Positions 1 to 14,377 of a stretch of DNA of 64,000 bases are shown here, piece after piece (the stretch's first letter is position 1; every line of letters starts with the position of its first letter). The translations under genes and the position numbers were made by a program. The notes under the pieces are model-generated. The model did not search any database. It saw nothing but the letters and a program-made list of their open reading frames with translations, and was not told the DNA's origin. The stretch lies in assembly GCA_963377175.1 (NCBI GenBank), contig CAUJNA010002779.1:1090382-1154381 (forward strand), in the 5' to 3' direction. Source of the stretch: Effrenium voratum. Lineage: Eukaryota; Sar; Dinophyceae; Suessiales; Symbiodiniaceae.

Positions 1-935
1 AGTCCCTTTCTACGCATCCTTGCAGTGGCCTGAAACATCCTGAAACCCAATTGATGCATCAAGAACTGATCTTCACTTAATTGTTGCATCCAGTCGGTTT
101 ACGTGCGATACCTACTACAATCCACGGCAAATGGTGTATGGCAAGCATTGAGCACCACCCGCAGGCAGTCACTCACTTGTGCACTTGGGAATGTCCCCTA
201 GAAATGGCTGGTCATTACGAACGCTCGAGTCTAAAAGCCCTGTAAATGCAGCCGCGAACCTTGGGGGTTGCCAAATACAGTTGCCACAAAGTGAAAAATG
301 GAAAACCACAAGGAAATCATCAGCTTGATTCACCTGGAAAAGTGAAAACAATGAAAAGCAGGTGGCGACCGACTCTGAATTCAAAGGTTGGGGTAGATCA
401 TCCCCAACCACCACCTCCAGAAAACAAAACAATAGACGTTGCCAGGTGAAAGAAGTGTGAACTCTATGATGGCCAGACCTTTCCAGTGCAAGGGCCTGAC
501 TTCCGCAAGCAAGCCCAGGTATTTTGTTGAATGGAGTTGAACCAAACTGATTCAAACTCATGTACCTGTTTGATTCCATGTATCTATGTCAGCTAGACTA
601 AACCAACAAGGAGACCCATGCTCCTTCGTTTGCCTTTGATTTCCTTGGATGCCAATTTGCTTATTCTCCTGAACGGTGCCTGCTTGATTCCCGGAGTCCC
701 AAGTCTCATGCCAGCAGGCGTCCCCCTATGCCCCTCCCAAATGAAGCACAGACTGCTGTTCAATTTGGGTTTGTCCTTTCTGATGGCACCATTTTTTGGG
801 GGTGTTGTATAAAAGGAAAGAAAAGGACACCGAGCATTTGTGAGAGGTGCCCCGAAAACGGCTCCCCCATTCTGACCAAACCCCACGTCCTCCGACTGAC
901 CTTCGATTGACCGAGCCGAAAAGGATCGACCGCAC
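1..935. other. No gene recognised; intron or intergenic
   Basis: Mixed sequence with short ORFs on both strands and no codon bias. It probably continues the intron or 3' part of gene L. Confidence 0.4.
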
Positions 936-1001
936 CTTGGCGCCGGAGGTCCACGGCACCAGCTTGCTCTTCCCCGTGCCCGTGTTCCGGTTCGAAGTCT
1001 C
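936..1001 (-). CDS. Gene L exon 7 (internal, after discoidin-like domain)
   Basis: A 66-base phase-0 reading frame of 22 codons, nearly all ending in G or C, with an AG acceptor upstream and an AAG|GTGCGG donor. It encodes a polar Thr/Asn/Lys-rich stretch containing KSKLVPWTSG. It joins in frame to the Trp-Lys end of exon 6 and may be the end of the discoidin-like domain. Further exons would lie left of the window. The boundaries are inferred from splice-site-like sequence only. Confidence 0.5.
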
Positions 1002-3493
<2,492 letters not shown>

Positions 3494-3600
3494 CTTCCAG
3501 GTGGATTGGTCGTTGGAGGCCTCCAGTCGCCACTCCACGGGGTCCAGCTGCTCCTCCGAGGGCGCTGTGCGGAAGCTGAAGCTGTCGATCAGCGCCTCGG
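3494..3600 (-). CDS. Gene L exon 6: discoidin (F5/8 type C)-like core
   Basis: Encodes 35 residues including IDSFSFRTA, DPVEWRLEASND and a terminal STWK. This is the pattern 'Y/F-x-F-x-T-A ... D-P-x-x-W-x-L-E-x-S-N-D ... W' seen in F5/8 type C-like domains of protists. The acceptor is AAG|CC. The donor appears to be AAG|GCGCGG, a GC donor. Starting with two bases of a split codon, it joins in frame with the exon at 4608-4657 and ends in phase 0 for exon 7. Such domains usually bind carbohydrate or lipid on secreted or surface proteins; that role is inference here. Confidence 0.65.
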
Positions 3601-4607
3601 CTTCACTCGGCTTCGGCGGGGTGAGTTCTCGCGGTGGCCCAAAACGGGGTTTTCCACGGAAGAACGGGGAGACCAAAAAGAAGGCCCGGAGTGGGTGTCT
3701 TTGAAACTGCCATGATTGGTTTGACCCTTGAAAGGAAGCACATTCTGGAATCAGAAAGGGGAGGGATGATCTTCGAATCTTGGCGAATCCGACATGAGAA
3801 CAGTAGCATTTGCTGACTGAATCGGAACCACGCCAACGCTCCTGAGGCAGGGGTGTCTGAACAGCTCTGTTGGACATGGGCTGCGGACAATTTTGTTTGT
3901 GCCCCGCACAAACCCGAAAAAAGTCGCGCGTGAATGGTTGGCAGCTAGGCGCTGCACGTGCACAATCAACACTGCAACACATTTCACAGTTTGCACAAAA
4001 TGACGGGTGTCTCAGAAGGCAAAAGTCGGCGAATGTTCAGCCCGGCTGTTATAGAGGGCGGTGCAGCTTGGTCGTCGGTGCCACCGCAGAACTTCTCTCA
4101 GTGTCTTCTCATGGGAAACCAGGCCGCCCCTCTTGGAGATCAAAAACGAATCCATGATCAACCAGGTGCTTGTCCGACTTTGGCTTCCCGTTGAGACGAG
4201 GCCGCGGCTTCAAGCTGGGCCCCAAATGAGTGGACCAAACTGGTGGACTTCCTGTTGGTTTTCCTTTAGCCTGCCAAAAGGGTACCCTCGAAACCCAACC
4301 AAATGCACGCACCAGTGTTCGGAGGACTCAAGTGGACAGGAGGGGGGGGGTCCCAAAAGGAACAAATGTCTTCCAGAACCCTCCTGTCAGTGCTCTGCCA
4401 TCAAAGCGATGGGAACAGGCCTCACAGACCCAAGGAAAACCATGTTTTTGTGAAATCCTCCATGAAGTATCCCCCCCCCACTCTGTTATACAACTTTAAG
4501 GAGAGGGTCAGCTCCCATTGTTGGAGGCTCAGCTACCCCCGTCTTTCGGACAGGGCGCCGGCTTCGGGAGCTTGATCACCAGGGGGCTCAGCACTGAGGT
4601 GTGCCAC

Positions 4608-4657
4608 CTGAACCGAACGCCATCGATGCGATGACATCGCCCCGGTCCGGTAATGTC
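4608..4657 (-). CDS. Gene L exon 5: short discoidin-like segment
   Basis: A 50-base exon candidate with a GAG acceptor and a strong TTCAG|GTGGCA donor. In the frame set by its neighbours it encodes DRGDVIASMAFGS, which would supply the strand before the IDSFSFRTA block of exon 6. Taken alone it is weak. Its support is that it repairs the phase between exons 4 and 6 and supplies the expected F-G pair. Confidence 0.45.
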
Positions 4658-5035
4658 CTCAAACGGACTCTGGTCTTCGGGTGGAAATCTGGGAAACCAA
4701 CTTGTTTTGGTTCCTTCTTTCTTGTTTCTTTCTTTTTCTTTCTTTCTTTCTTTTTTCTGGGGTGGGGGGGTTCCCCTACTTGTTTCTCAGACCCCTTCAA
4801 CACGAAACTCACATTTGTTCACCCCAACTCAAGAAAACTTACGGGCAAAAAAGGATTTCCCCACTTCCCAAACGACTTGCAGGATTCTCCAAACGATTCA
4901 TCCCGAAATCGCGCCCAACATCTATCCATATCCCTGACAGTAGCTTTCCTCTCAGGCAGGTGCCGTGACTTTCAGCCCAATCTCCAACCCATCTTCCGCT
5001 TTAGGCAACCAACCAAGACCAGCCCCCAAACAAAA

Positions 5036-5165
5036 CCCCATACCAAACCTAAAGCAAAACAAACCCCAACCTAACCAAAAACCAACCTAACCCCAAAACA
5101 ACCCAAACCAAAACACAAACCCAAACCCAACCTAAACCCAAACCTAAACCGAACCCAACCCCAAA
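5036..5165. repeat. Degenerate telomere-like repeat (CCTAAACC type)
   Basis: CCTAACC, CCTAAACC and CCAAACC units related to the TTTAGGG telomere repeat, with the C-rich strand on plus. No perfect array is present. It lies about 75 bases from exon 4 of gene L. Confidence 0.55.
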
Positions 5166-5239
5166 GCAATACCAATGCCTCGCCCCGGCTCCGCGTCTTT
5201 TTCTCCGCGGTTCCGCTTCCGCCCCGCCTGGTGGAGGTC

Positions 5240-5334
5240 CTGCCGTCGATGGCGTTCTGCGGGCCCTCCCCGTCCGCGCATTGGCCGTCCGGGTTCTCCG
5301 CCGTGGCCTCTGCGAGGTCCAGCTCCACGCCCTC
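5240..5334 (-). CDS. Gene L exon 4: discoidin-like N-terminal part
   Basis: Encodes 31 residues, VELDLAEATAENPDG then GPQNAIDGR, matching the start of an F5/8 type C-like domain ('NP.G ... P.NAIDG'). The acceptor is GCAAG|GAG and the donor appears to be GCAG|GACCTC (GA). Phase matches exons 3 and 5. Codons are almost entirely GC-ending, unlike the flanking intron. Frame and family are fairly secure; the exact ends are not. Confidence 0.6.
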
Positions 5335-6088
5335 CTTGCCGACGAGACCGGCGCGGACGAGGCGCGGACGACGCGGACGAGACGTGCGTCTAAGCGGACG
5401 CGGAAGGCGAGGACGGCTCCAAAGGCGGCAGGGCGGTGAGGAGGAGCCCGTCTTTGGGTTGGTGTTTCAAGAGAAAAAAGAACAGAAGGAAACTCAGAAA
5501 TCCACATGTTTTTGGGGAGGAGACAAAATATTTTGAGAAGCTCCGGAATGGCTTGGTTTCCCTTCGTGTCTAACAAAATTGGTCTCCAAAGAGGTTGTCT
5601 GACGGGGCAAACCGGTGGTTCAGTTTTTGGTTTGCCTCTTTGTCCAACTCCGAGGGCACCGAGCCTCAAAAAAATACACCGAGCCCCAGATGGGTCTGTG
5701 ACTCGAAATGGGCGCCTAGCGTCTTTTTTTGAAGGGTACCACCCTGTTTCGGTTGGTTTTGAAGGGACAACTAAAGGGAAAACCAAAATCCATTTGTGCG
5801 GGGGGGCCTAAACAAAGACCCACCCAAATAGGGGTACCCCAAGAATGGGGGGGTCCTGCTGCTTTCGCTTCAAACCAAACCTTAAAACGGATCTGTCAAA
5901 AAAGCACGCATGGCGAAATGGAAGAGTCGGACTTGGCAGAAAGAGGTGGTCACAACAAGAAAACTCTGAGGGTGAGACTTGGGGGGGTCAAAGTCAAATC
6001 TAAGTTTTCTTTGAGGGGGAACCCCCCGAAAATGCTTGGATTCCCTCCAGCCTTGCCAACAGTAACCCTTGAGAACACCACGCACACA

Positions 6089-6204
6089 CACACATGGCTG
6101 TGGCTCAAAAAACCGGTACCAAAATGGAACCCTGGTGAATGGAACCAAAGACTAAAACCCGCGTAACCCCCCGTGTTTAATTTTGAGCCACACACACACA
6201 TGGG
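6089..6204. mobile_element. MITE-like element, family C
   Basis: About 115 bases bounded by inverted ends: CATGGCTGTGGCTCAAAAAA on the left, and TTTAATTTTGAGCCACAC...CATG on the right. The interior shares CCGGxxxCAAAATGGAAC with the copy at 29588-29683 (opposite orientation). Non-coding; presumably mobilised by a transposase elsewhere. Confidence 0.6.
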
Positions 6205-6252
6205 CGTGACTCCCCTGCTCGCCGCTGTTTGATCCGCCGGATCGATCCGCTC

Positions 6253-6341
6253 CTTGCGGAGCAGCAGCTGCCCCAGTGCCACGCCGTTCACCGTGTCGCC
6301 GCCGCGGACTTTGGTCACCACCAGGCGGAAGAACTTGAAAC
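6253..6341 (-). CDS. Gene L exon 3: end of a preceding discoidin-like repeat
   Basis: Encodes FKFFRLVVTKVRGG then GVALGQLLLRK. The 'FRxxVTKxRG ... LxxLxL' pattern is the last strands of a discoidin-like domain. The acceptor is TTCCCAG|G and the donor AAG|GAGCGG (GA type). The phase is 2 at entry and 0 at exit, fitting exons 2 and 4. Because exons 4-6 begin a new domain, gene L probably carries at least two tandem discoidin-like repeats. Confidence 0.65.
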
Positions 6342-7819
6342 CTGGGAACTGTCGGCTGCCAGGCACACGAGCCGTGGCCAGTGAGGAGAGAAGAAAAAAT
6401 CGGGGGCCGCACGCTTTGTTCGCTTTGGCTTGGACGCAAGTTGGCCAAAGCTACTCGTCGGATGCCTTTCTTTCGCTCGGAGCCTTGTGCTCCAAAAGCC
6501 GAAGCTTTGGGGCCGCTAGGCCGGTGGTTTGGGGATGCACCATCACCGCGCATTACTTGGACTCCGGCGCCTTTGCAGCAAGTCACCAAACGCAACCTGG
6601 GACTGGGAGACTCAAGACAATCGAAAACTGGCGGGTCTTAGGCTTGGATTTCGTGCCTTGATTTTTTTTCCTTCGGCTTGAGGATTGGCCCACAGGGGAA
6701 TTACTCAACCCTGGTGCAATCATTGGCCACAAGCCAAACCATTGGCCAACATCAACTTTAGGAACTCTCCGCATGTCTAACAATTGATCAAAAAGTGCAG
6801 TCCTGTACCCCAGTCAGCAGGGAGTACCTAATGGCTCCATAGCTCCAAGGAGCCGAAACCGTGGTACGCCTTCCTTCGACAGCGACTGGAATCATAATTC
6901 AAGTGTATTCCCCATTCTTTTCAAAGAACCTTGCTGCCAGACAAGTTGTCCAATACAAAATGGAATTTGTGTTGTCTGAAAAGAACCATGGGTGAAAAAA
7001 GGAATCAACCTTTAGAATACTCAACGGCTGGTCCTCTCCAACCCCATGCATCAAAAAGGAAGCAGCTCCAAGGCTGCATGTATCAATGAAACAAAACTGT
7101 TTTCGGGGCCCTGTTTTGAGAAACCTGCTGTGGGTGTGAGTTTCAACTAGGGACCCGTGGGCGGAAGTAAATGAAGATTCATGCCCACCAACCATTTTCT
7201 CGAATGGTTCCTATTGACATTCATTGCCATACTGCCATATGAGTGGTCAAGAGCACTTGTTCTCAAGGGTCGTGGGAAAACTAGGGCTCCCCTGGGTTTG
7301 GGAAATTGAGTGACCCACGTCCTGAACCCCAAATGGACCATAGACTGGACATTTTGAAAAAAGCTCATATCCTGTGCTCGACTGGTGATAGTGTCCCAAT
7401 ACATGGATCATGTAGGGAGAGTTTCTTCAACCTTCTGGGCTTCCTTTTTTCACGAACCCGTTGGAAATCAAGCAAGATACTTGTGTCGAGTCCGGCTGTA
7501 CGACATTCTGCACCAATTGGTATGACGAAACACATAAAACAACTGCGGTAGACCACCCTACCAACTGGTGCAGGATCTTCCCCATGCAGGGACAACAAAC
7601 ACGTTCCCATTTGAGTAACTCACTGATCTTACAGGAAATCTCAGGTTACCATTTGGGTTCAAAATCAAAGCACCAGGACAGGGACCGCAGGCTGGGCCTT
7701 GCCAGTTCGGGCAAACCCATTTCGGGGTTACCCTATTTTTGACAGAGCACACCCATTAGAAAACGGGATCCTTTTCTGGGAATCCCATGCCTGACATCGC
7801 CTTCTGCATGCCGCGGCAC

Positions 7820-7876
7820 CGTTGGCATCTCCACGCTTCTCCAGGGCGTCGATGGTGGATGGCAGCGGCGTGAGGC
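7820..7876 (-). CDS. Gene L exon 2
   Basis: A 57-base GC3-rich exon candidate encoding LTPLPSTIDALEKRGDAN. A GACAG acceptor and an ACG|GTGCCG donor bracket it, and its exit phase joins directly to FKFFRL of exon 3. No family is recognised from this piece alone; position suggests the middle of the first discoidin-like repeat. Confidence 0.5.
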
Positions 7877-7931
7877 CTGTCCAGCTGCCCAGCGCGATGT
7901 TTGGGGAAACTCGCTTGCCCAGAGCACCTGG

Positions 7932-8037
7932 ACTAGGTCCTCCAGAAGTTAGAACAAGGCTACCAACTTTTTTCTGTAGTCTTTTTTTTGGTAGGGGACC
8001 CGAAAAAGGGTCAAAGGGCACTACTGGGGGACCTAGT
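7932..8037. mobile_element. MITE-like element, family A, copy 1
   Basis: 106 bases starting ACTAGGTCCTCCAG and ending CTGGGGGACCTAGT; the two 14-base ends are inverted repeats with one mismatch. The interior has AGTTAGAACAAGG and ACTTTTTTCTGTAGTC. Four copies are found in the window, all in introns on the left side. Confidence 0.7.
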
Positions 8038-9187
8038 GGAAACAAAAAAGGTTCACCTTTTGGAACCTTGACCAAACATGGACCAAATCAGGGAAACCAA
8101 AAAGGTGAAAAGGTCGGCTTTGGGCAAGTGAGCAAAAAAAACAACCCCCAAAACACGACAAAAACGCGGCTTGGCAGGGGTCCTTCCGCACAAAAAAAAC
8201 GCCCCGAGGCAAAAAGAAACCACCTGTAAATTGAAACTGTTGAAGGGGAAATCCAGTGAGCCCTGCTGTGGGGTACATTTTGGCCGCCCAACTTTAGCAG
8301 CTGTTGCAAAGGAATTCTACATGTGAAGGTTTTTCGGTGATCCTTTAAAGAGCCCTGTTTGGGGGGGGGACTTTTGGGTGAAATAGCTGGCAAATTCCTT
8401 TGTGTGGGCAAAAAAGAGAGAATCCGACTGAAATGAGGAACTGTGACATCTGCTTTCACCCGACTGTACTTGGAGAAGCCACTAATATGTTCGAGCATGC
8501 ACTAAACAGCAAAAGAGGGGTCCACGTGGTCTCGCAATGTACTTGAGCTGCTTCCAGAAGACAGGGAAGGCCCTTAGTAAGGAGGTTGATAGGTCGAGGG
8601 CTGCATGGGACCGACATGGTTTCCCATGTCTTATCAATAACAACAAGTGGCACGATTTTTTTGTAGGCCCCCCCCCCACAAATGAAAGAGGTTGGTTTTG
8701 CATTTGGTTCACCACCAAACAAATTGGGGGTTCTAACTCCAAAGGAAAAACGCCAGCCTTATCCCTTGTGGGAGGCTTTGGGCTGCGATACTTGTCTTTG
8801 GTGAGTGGATGGACAAAATCGAATCGCACCAGTTGTGATTGACGGTGTATCCTGTAGGTTTTATCCATCCCAAGTGGTGCGAAATGGAGTTCGTTCACAC
8901 ATACCACTGTGACAAGCTAGTTTCTATTTTTATCCCATTTGTGACTACCCTCTTTCCAATCATGGCAGTGGACAGAGGGTTCTTCACAACGAAAAATCGT
9001 CTTCCAAAACCCTCCTGTCAGCTTCCCTGAGTTGTTGGAGTGTGTTCTGGTGCACAGATAAATTCTTTGCACTAGCAGTCGCACCTTGTTTTTTCCCCCT
9101 CGGATTTTGGCGCCCGGAGGCCCAAAAAAAATCCGCAGGCCCAGAAGCGGGGCCTGTGCAAAGACGTCCCAGCGCTTCCAGAGAGAC

Positions 9188-9230
9188 CGGGGACCAGCCG
9201 CCGTTGTGGCGGACCCACTTCACCCCGTTC
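9188..9230 (-). CDS. Gene L exon 1 in this window (tentative)
   Basis: Encodes NGVKWVRHNGGWSP with GC-ending codons, after a CCGAG acceptor and before a CCG|GTCTCT donor. A longer version continues into VSLEALG and ends at a GA donor; that version fits the phase of exon 2 better. Whether it belongs to gene L rather than the gene upstream is not certain. Confidence 0.4.
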
Positions 9231-10084
9231 CTCGGTGTTTGGGAGTCGCCTGGGAGCGCTTTCTGGAAAATGGGCCCACGCGCGCGAATTTTTTTGGAAG
9301 GGTACCAGGCATTGCCCTGGTTTATCCCCCCCAGCGAACAGGGGGTGGCTGGAGTTGCAAAGGGACTGCCCCCAAAGAGCAACAAACCAGTGAGAACGAT
9401 TGTTTCCCGGATCTTTTTGCAGCTTTCAAGTATGTTGGCAAAGCATCCACGGAAACGCCCGGAACACACCGAAACGTCAAACGCCCCAGGACCAAACGTG
9501 CCTGTCCCCAAAATAGGGGACCGCCAAAATGGTTGGATTCCTCTTGGCTTCCTCGTTGAATCCATCGAAAGGGGGAAGGATCACTGGACCAAATGTTGTA
9601 GACTCGTGCTAAGGCGGGGCAAGGGGGGTTTCTGCTGCTCCTTTTGCATCAGTTATCTTCCTTTAGCTTCCTTTATGATCCTTTTGCTTCCTTTAGTTTC
9701 CTTTTGCGTCCTGTAGTATCACTTCCTGAGCCAAAAGAAGTACTCAAACTTGATGCTTGCCACTAAAATGGCCCAAACCCAAAATTTGACTGAAGTTCAC
9801 TAATAAAAAAAATAAAACAGGAAGTGAGTAGTTTCCTTTCTTGCTGGTGCTCAGTAGGGAATGACCGAGTCCGGGTTTTGGGAATGAACCGGAAGATGAT
9901 TTCCAAGTGAAGGAAACCAAATCAAATGGATGGATTATCGCGGGGTCCTTGCATTTCTCATTCCCTACTGAGAACCAGTGGGAGGGTGCCTGGAAGATCA
10001 GTTTCATCTTGGAGGGGCCATTCCCCTTTAACATTCCCCTTCTCCTCGACCGGAAAGGGGAATTCCCGAAGAAAGGCGCGCATT

Positions 10085-10205
10085 CTAGGTCCTCCAGTAG
10101 AGAAGGTAGAATAAGGGTACCAACTTTTTTCTGTAGTCTATTTTCGTCGGGGAACACTCCCCAAAAAAAAGAAACGGTAAAAGGGCACGATCCTGGGGGA
10201 TCTAG
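10085..10205. mobile_element. MITE-like element, family A, copy 2
   Basis: Starts CTAGGTCCTCCAG and ends CTGGGGGATCTAG. It shares GGTAGAATAAGG and ACCAACTTTTTTCTGTAGTC with copy 1. It lies just right of the possible stop codon exon of gene M. Confidence 0.7.
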
Positions 10206-10278
10206 CATTGGGCTCATGAGCCATGCACTGACCGATCGCCCGAACCGCTCCATCGCTCGCGTCTACCTTCGACCTCCG

Positions 10279-10368
10279 TCAGAGGCGCTCCTCCGCCAGC
10301 GCCAGCTCCTCGAAGCCCCACTGCGCCTGCAGGGACTCCGCGCCCTCCGCCTGCCGCGACGGCTTCAC
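10279..10368 (-). CDS. Gene M candidate terminal exon with stop codon
   Basis: A phase-0 frame after a CCTGAG acceptor encodes VKPSRQAEGAESLQAQW then FEELALAEERL and a TGA stop at 10279-10281. It continues in phase from the exon at 12736-12783. The acidic amphipathic composition suggests a helix. If the TGA is used, gene M ends here and gene L starts to its left; a GA or GC donor just before the stop would instead allow splicing onward. Confidence 0.4.
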   Translation of the reverse strand: MKPSRQAEGAESLQAQWGFEELALAEERL

Positions 10369-12735
10369 CTCAGGCGGGCGCTGACAGGGGGCGCTGGAAA
10401 GCGCGGGGGAGGGGACGCGGAGGGAGGTGAAACCCTCCAACATCCAATCCGTCCACTTACTTTTTCGACTGGACAAAATGCGAAAACGTTTCGAGTAGTG
10501 AAATCGTTTGCATTTCAATCCAATGTGGGAAAACAAACAAACATAGTCTGAAGCAAATGGAAGAATCCAAATCTTAACTAAGGGTTGCCTGAAACTGAAT
10601 TGCATTTCCTTTGGTTTTTCTTGAATTCCAATCTGAACTCAAACCACCACTCAGGGGTTACCTTCAAAGGCTGATTGTATGGGTCCAGGTTAGACCCATG
10701 TATGAACCCATGTTGCCATGTTGGACCGTAAAAGGGGGCTGGTTTCCCGTAAATAAGCCATAACCAACGAATAATTAAGTAATTCACCATATAGGGGTTC
10801 ATACTCAAAATAGAAATGCGTGCGTCAAAATAGGAGGATCCCCAAAATGGCGTTCCTCTACGTTCCAGCAATATTTCCCACCCATGGCCCTGCCAGGCAC
10901 CCCCAGAGCCAACCTTAAGCAGAGTCTACGCCCCTACTCCAAACCCTCTCTCAACCTGAATTGAAAGACCTAATCAACCTCTCTAGTAAGGGGGCCCCGT
11001 TAATCAACAGATAAGGGACCCGATCAATGGTAAAAGAGGGGCAACGAATCATCAACCCTTCGTTCATCAACCCAGGAATCCCCACGAATCCCCCTCCACG
11101 GGGTTCGGGACATCCAATGGAACCTGACTGGGGGGTTCGGTTCCGTCTTGGAGTCAAAGGGACCTCTTCCGTGCTCATGGCTTGCTGGTCAGGGAATGAG
11201 AATGACCCCAAGAAAACCCATCCAACTGGTGGTTGCCTTTAAGGGAATCCCCAGGTTCATTCTCTCATTCCCTAAAGAACCAGCAAGATGATTCAGCCCT
11301 CGCATAGTGCCGAGGTGGAACAAGGAGACGCAACAGAACACGTGGGGAATAATGATCTGCTTAAAAATATGATGGAGATTGGTATCATTTGGTATCCAGC
11401 TACCTGGCCCACGCAGGATGGACTCTGCGGATACCGTTCTTCTACCCCAATTTCTAAGTCATGCATCTGCGGGTTTGTGCTTTCTCAAGGGAGGCACCTT
11501 TTAACAACCCCAGGAAGGGTCGAAGGATTCACCCAGATCCCTAGGCGACTGCCAAGTGGCGTAGACTGGCCACGTCTCCACATTGTCAGGCAACGTCACC
11601 TCAGTCACCAAGCTTGCTCAGTTCGCTTCAAAGCAGTGACCCTTCTTACTCTGTTGGTTCCCTTAACATGACCAGCCCTACCAACCCCTAAAGGAGCATG
11701 ACTGCAGCATACTTAGCAACAGTCTTTCAAGCTAACAATTGTCAAACTCGTCCAAGCGTTTGGCTAAGTCGTTCGTTTGATCCGCAACATCGTGAAACAA
11801 CTTCGGTCAAACATAATTTGGATCGTAAAGCACGTTGGGATCCGGAGTACGGTTGCTAGCAATTCAGCCTAATATCAAACATGTGTTCTTGCTTCATGGT
11901 TCTGAGGGACGGTTTGGAGAAGCAAAAACTGTGCCTCGGTATCCGAATCCAATGTACCTTTTGAACCTCTTTTGTCGTGGTGCGCCACGCCACAAGGGCA
12001 ATTGTGGATGAACGAAATCCTGCACCACCCAAGAAACCACAAGAAACCATGGTGCAGGATTTCGTCCATCCGCAGTATGCCATCACGTTGTTGGCCGCCA
12101 TGGATAAGATTACACATACACCAGAACGGTAGCCGCCTTGTCCTCGATCGACAAACCAACGAGGGGCAATGCCTAGCGCGCAGGTGGATATAGGAAACTC
12201 AAGTCTAGGACCTAGCAGTAATTCTGTCTGGCAGTTTGCACAAACCACTTATACCTTTGGGGCGGCCGAAATTGACACAAGGCCTGCCGAAATTGATGCA
12301 AGTTTGCCTCGACTGGTTGTGTTCCTTCGGGAATGGCGCGTGTAGACCAGTCGGCAACTTGCTTTTTGTTCAAAGGGCCCACCTTGCAGAACTCGGGAAC
12401 CAGCCCACTTTTCACCTTGAGGCCTCGAGAGACGTCCATACTGTGGGTTAAGTGGGGACACGCCTTGGGCTGTGTCAAAACAACTGCAATGAGTCTTGTG
12501 GTTCCGGAGCCGCAGTTTGAGGGCCACAAAACCATGTCTGTGTGGGTGTCAAAACAACGGGATACCTGCTGGCTGCCACTAAACCAATCTTTAAAAGTAC
12601 CCTCAAACAAACCCACGCTCATATCAGTGGGCTAAAATTGGGGATCCCCAAAAATTTGGGTTTTCATTTGGTTTCCCTTTAAAGCAGCCCCAGAAAGGGT
12701 TTCCTTGAAACGACGCCATTTTCATGCGAAGGCAC
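10369..12735. other. Gene M intron, nothing coding seen
   Basis: 2.4 kb with no GC3-biased frame. It contains one family B element (12003-12074). Confidence 0.5.
12003..12074. mobile_element. MITE-like element, family B, copy 1
   Basis: 72 bases, almost entirely inverted repeat. The left arm contains GAAATCCTGCACCA and the right arm TGGTGCAGGATTTC, inside TGTGGATGAAC and GTCCATCCGCA. It would fold into a near-perfect hairpin. Confidence 0.65.
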
Positions 12736-12783
12736 GCGCCACTGCTTGCGCAGCTCCATCAACTCCGCGATCGGCTTGTACTC
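12736..12783 (-). CDS. Gene M exon: short helical segment
   Basis: Exactly 16 codons (EYKPIAELMELRKQWR) between a CAAAG acceptor and a CGC|GTGCCT donor, phase 0 at both ends. It is strongly GC3-biased and helical or amphipathic. It lies between the SPRY-like tail exon and the possible terminal exon. Confidence 0.5.
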
Positions 12784-13124
12784 CTTTGCCTCAAATAGTC
12801 TTCGTTCGGGCTTTCTGGGACGTTGCTCCAAGAGGGATCCTGCATGCTTGGGGTGTCCGTGTCACAAGCTTGCTGTTGCTCCATAGGGAATCCGTTCAGG
12901 GCGTTGGAAATGAGCCGGAAGGGGATTCGCTTTAAGGAAACCAAATCGGACGGATGGTTTTCTTGGGGGTCATTCCAACTCATTGACCTACTCCTCCATT
13001 TGCTTTTGTCCCCTGGAAAACACATCCAGTGGTGATAGATTCCCTTTAAAACCAACACGGGAAAATAAAACATATTCTTAACCGAATGGAGGTTACCGAG
13101 AAGCAGTAAGAAAAACCAGTTGAC

Positions 13125-13215
13125 CGCTCGGCCAAGGTGCCGGGGGTTGGAGCTTGAAGGGCTGCTGCCCCACGTTCACAGTCATCGCCCCCTTGTCCCC
13201 CGGCGACAGAAGTGC
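13125..13215 (-). CDS. Gene M exon: SPRY-like C-terminal strands
   Basis: Encodes GAMTVNVGQQPFKLQPP preceded by ALLSPGDK. The 'V-x-V-N-x-G-x-x-P-F-K-x-x-P-P' pattern is how many SPRY/B30.2 domains end. The acceptor is CTGAG|GCA and the donor GCG|GTCAAC. It lies three exons downstream of a fragment resembling the SPRY core (15149-15207). SPRY domains mediate protein binding; the partner is unknown. Confidence 0.5.
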
Positions 13216-13615
13216 CTCAGATGCCATGGCTTCAAACAACTCTTGGGGATGGTTCGGGCGTTTTCCGCTTCCCCACCATTTCAGGGGGTTAAGTCTCCAA
13301 AACCCCGACTTAAATGCCAAGTCCAAGGATGTACTTTCGCCTTTTTCAAGATGCACCGCATGTCCTTCTACAGTGGGAAGCCCCCGGGTTTTGCCTAATT
13401 CCAGGGAAAAGTCCTGGGGCTCAACCAGGTCAATGCGAGCAGAACCAGTCTAAGAGTCTAGGCAAACATCCAGAATGCTTGGTTCCCTTTCGAAACAACC
13501 CCAAGAAAGGTATAGTCAAAACAAACATGCCCGTACCGAAACCGAGACAGCGTTCTGTGACCTTGAACGCCAGCCAACCTTGCAACTCAAACACAGACTG
13601 CTCTCCAGTTCATAC

Positions 13616-13732
13616 TGTGGATGGACAAAATCCGCACCACCTAACAAACCCTGGAATGATGATTATCTTGCACATACCTACGAATTATGGTTTCCCATGG
13701 TTTCCAAGTGGTGCAGGATTTCGTCCATCCAC
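13616..13732. mobile_element. MITE-like element, family B, copy 2
   Basis: Ends TGTGGATGGACAAAATCC and GGATTTCGTCCATCCACA, with GCACCAC / GTGGTGC next to them. It has the same ends as the 72-base copy but about 60 bases between the arms. A decayed third copy may lie at 28111-28204 (GGACGGAAAAAAATACTGC ... GATTTTGTCCATCCA). Confidence 0.65.
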
Positions 13733-14377
13733 ATTATTTGGTGTGCTTCACATGCGGGCCACAAGCCAAGTGGATTGCCTGGAACATGCTGTAACCTGCA
13801 ACTTGTTGTCCACACATGACCCCAAGCACAACGGTGGGGAGGGTGTAAGTTGAATGTATCCATGTAAGCATAAATTGTTTGATGGCACCTAATAATTCAA
13901 CTGCAGAGCTTCACACCATATGCATGATCGCTGTTCTTACAATATTGATGAACATATTCCAAAATGCATATGAGGGCCAAAACCATGATCAAAGCCTAAT
14001 TTGTATAGGTCCATATATGAACCCGTGGCCCTGTTGGACCCTTCGGGGGCTCATGTTCAAGGATTAAGCCACAACTAATGGTTGGTTATTTAACCCGTAC
14101 ACCAGGGGTTCATATGGACATATGCATTCAGCCTTTGAACTTAGAATGTGGCTTACTCTCAAGCCATTATATTCACTCATGACCATACGATAACTATGCA
14201 ATTACAACTTGTTCAAGGTTTAACTGGATGTCCCCTTCACCAGTTGGACAATTTACCGGAGGTGTCCAATGAAACTGCCGCTTTTGGAGGTTCTCTTGAA
14301 AGGGAAACCGCTCGGAATCCCTGTTACTGGCCCCCTAGTTTCACCAACACAGCCAGCCACCCACGTTCATCGACCAC

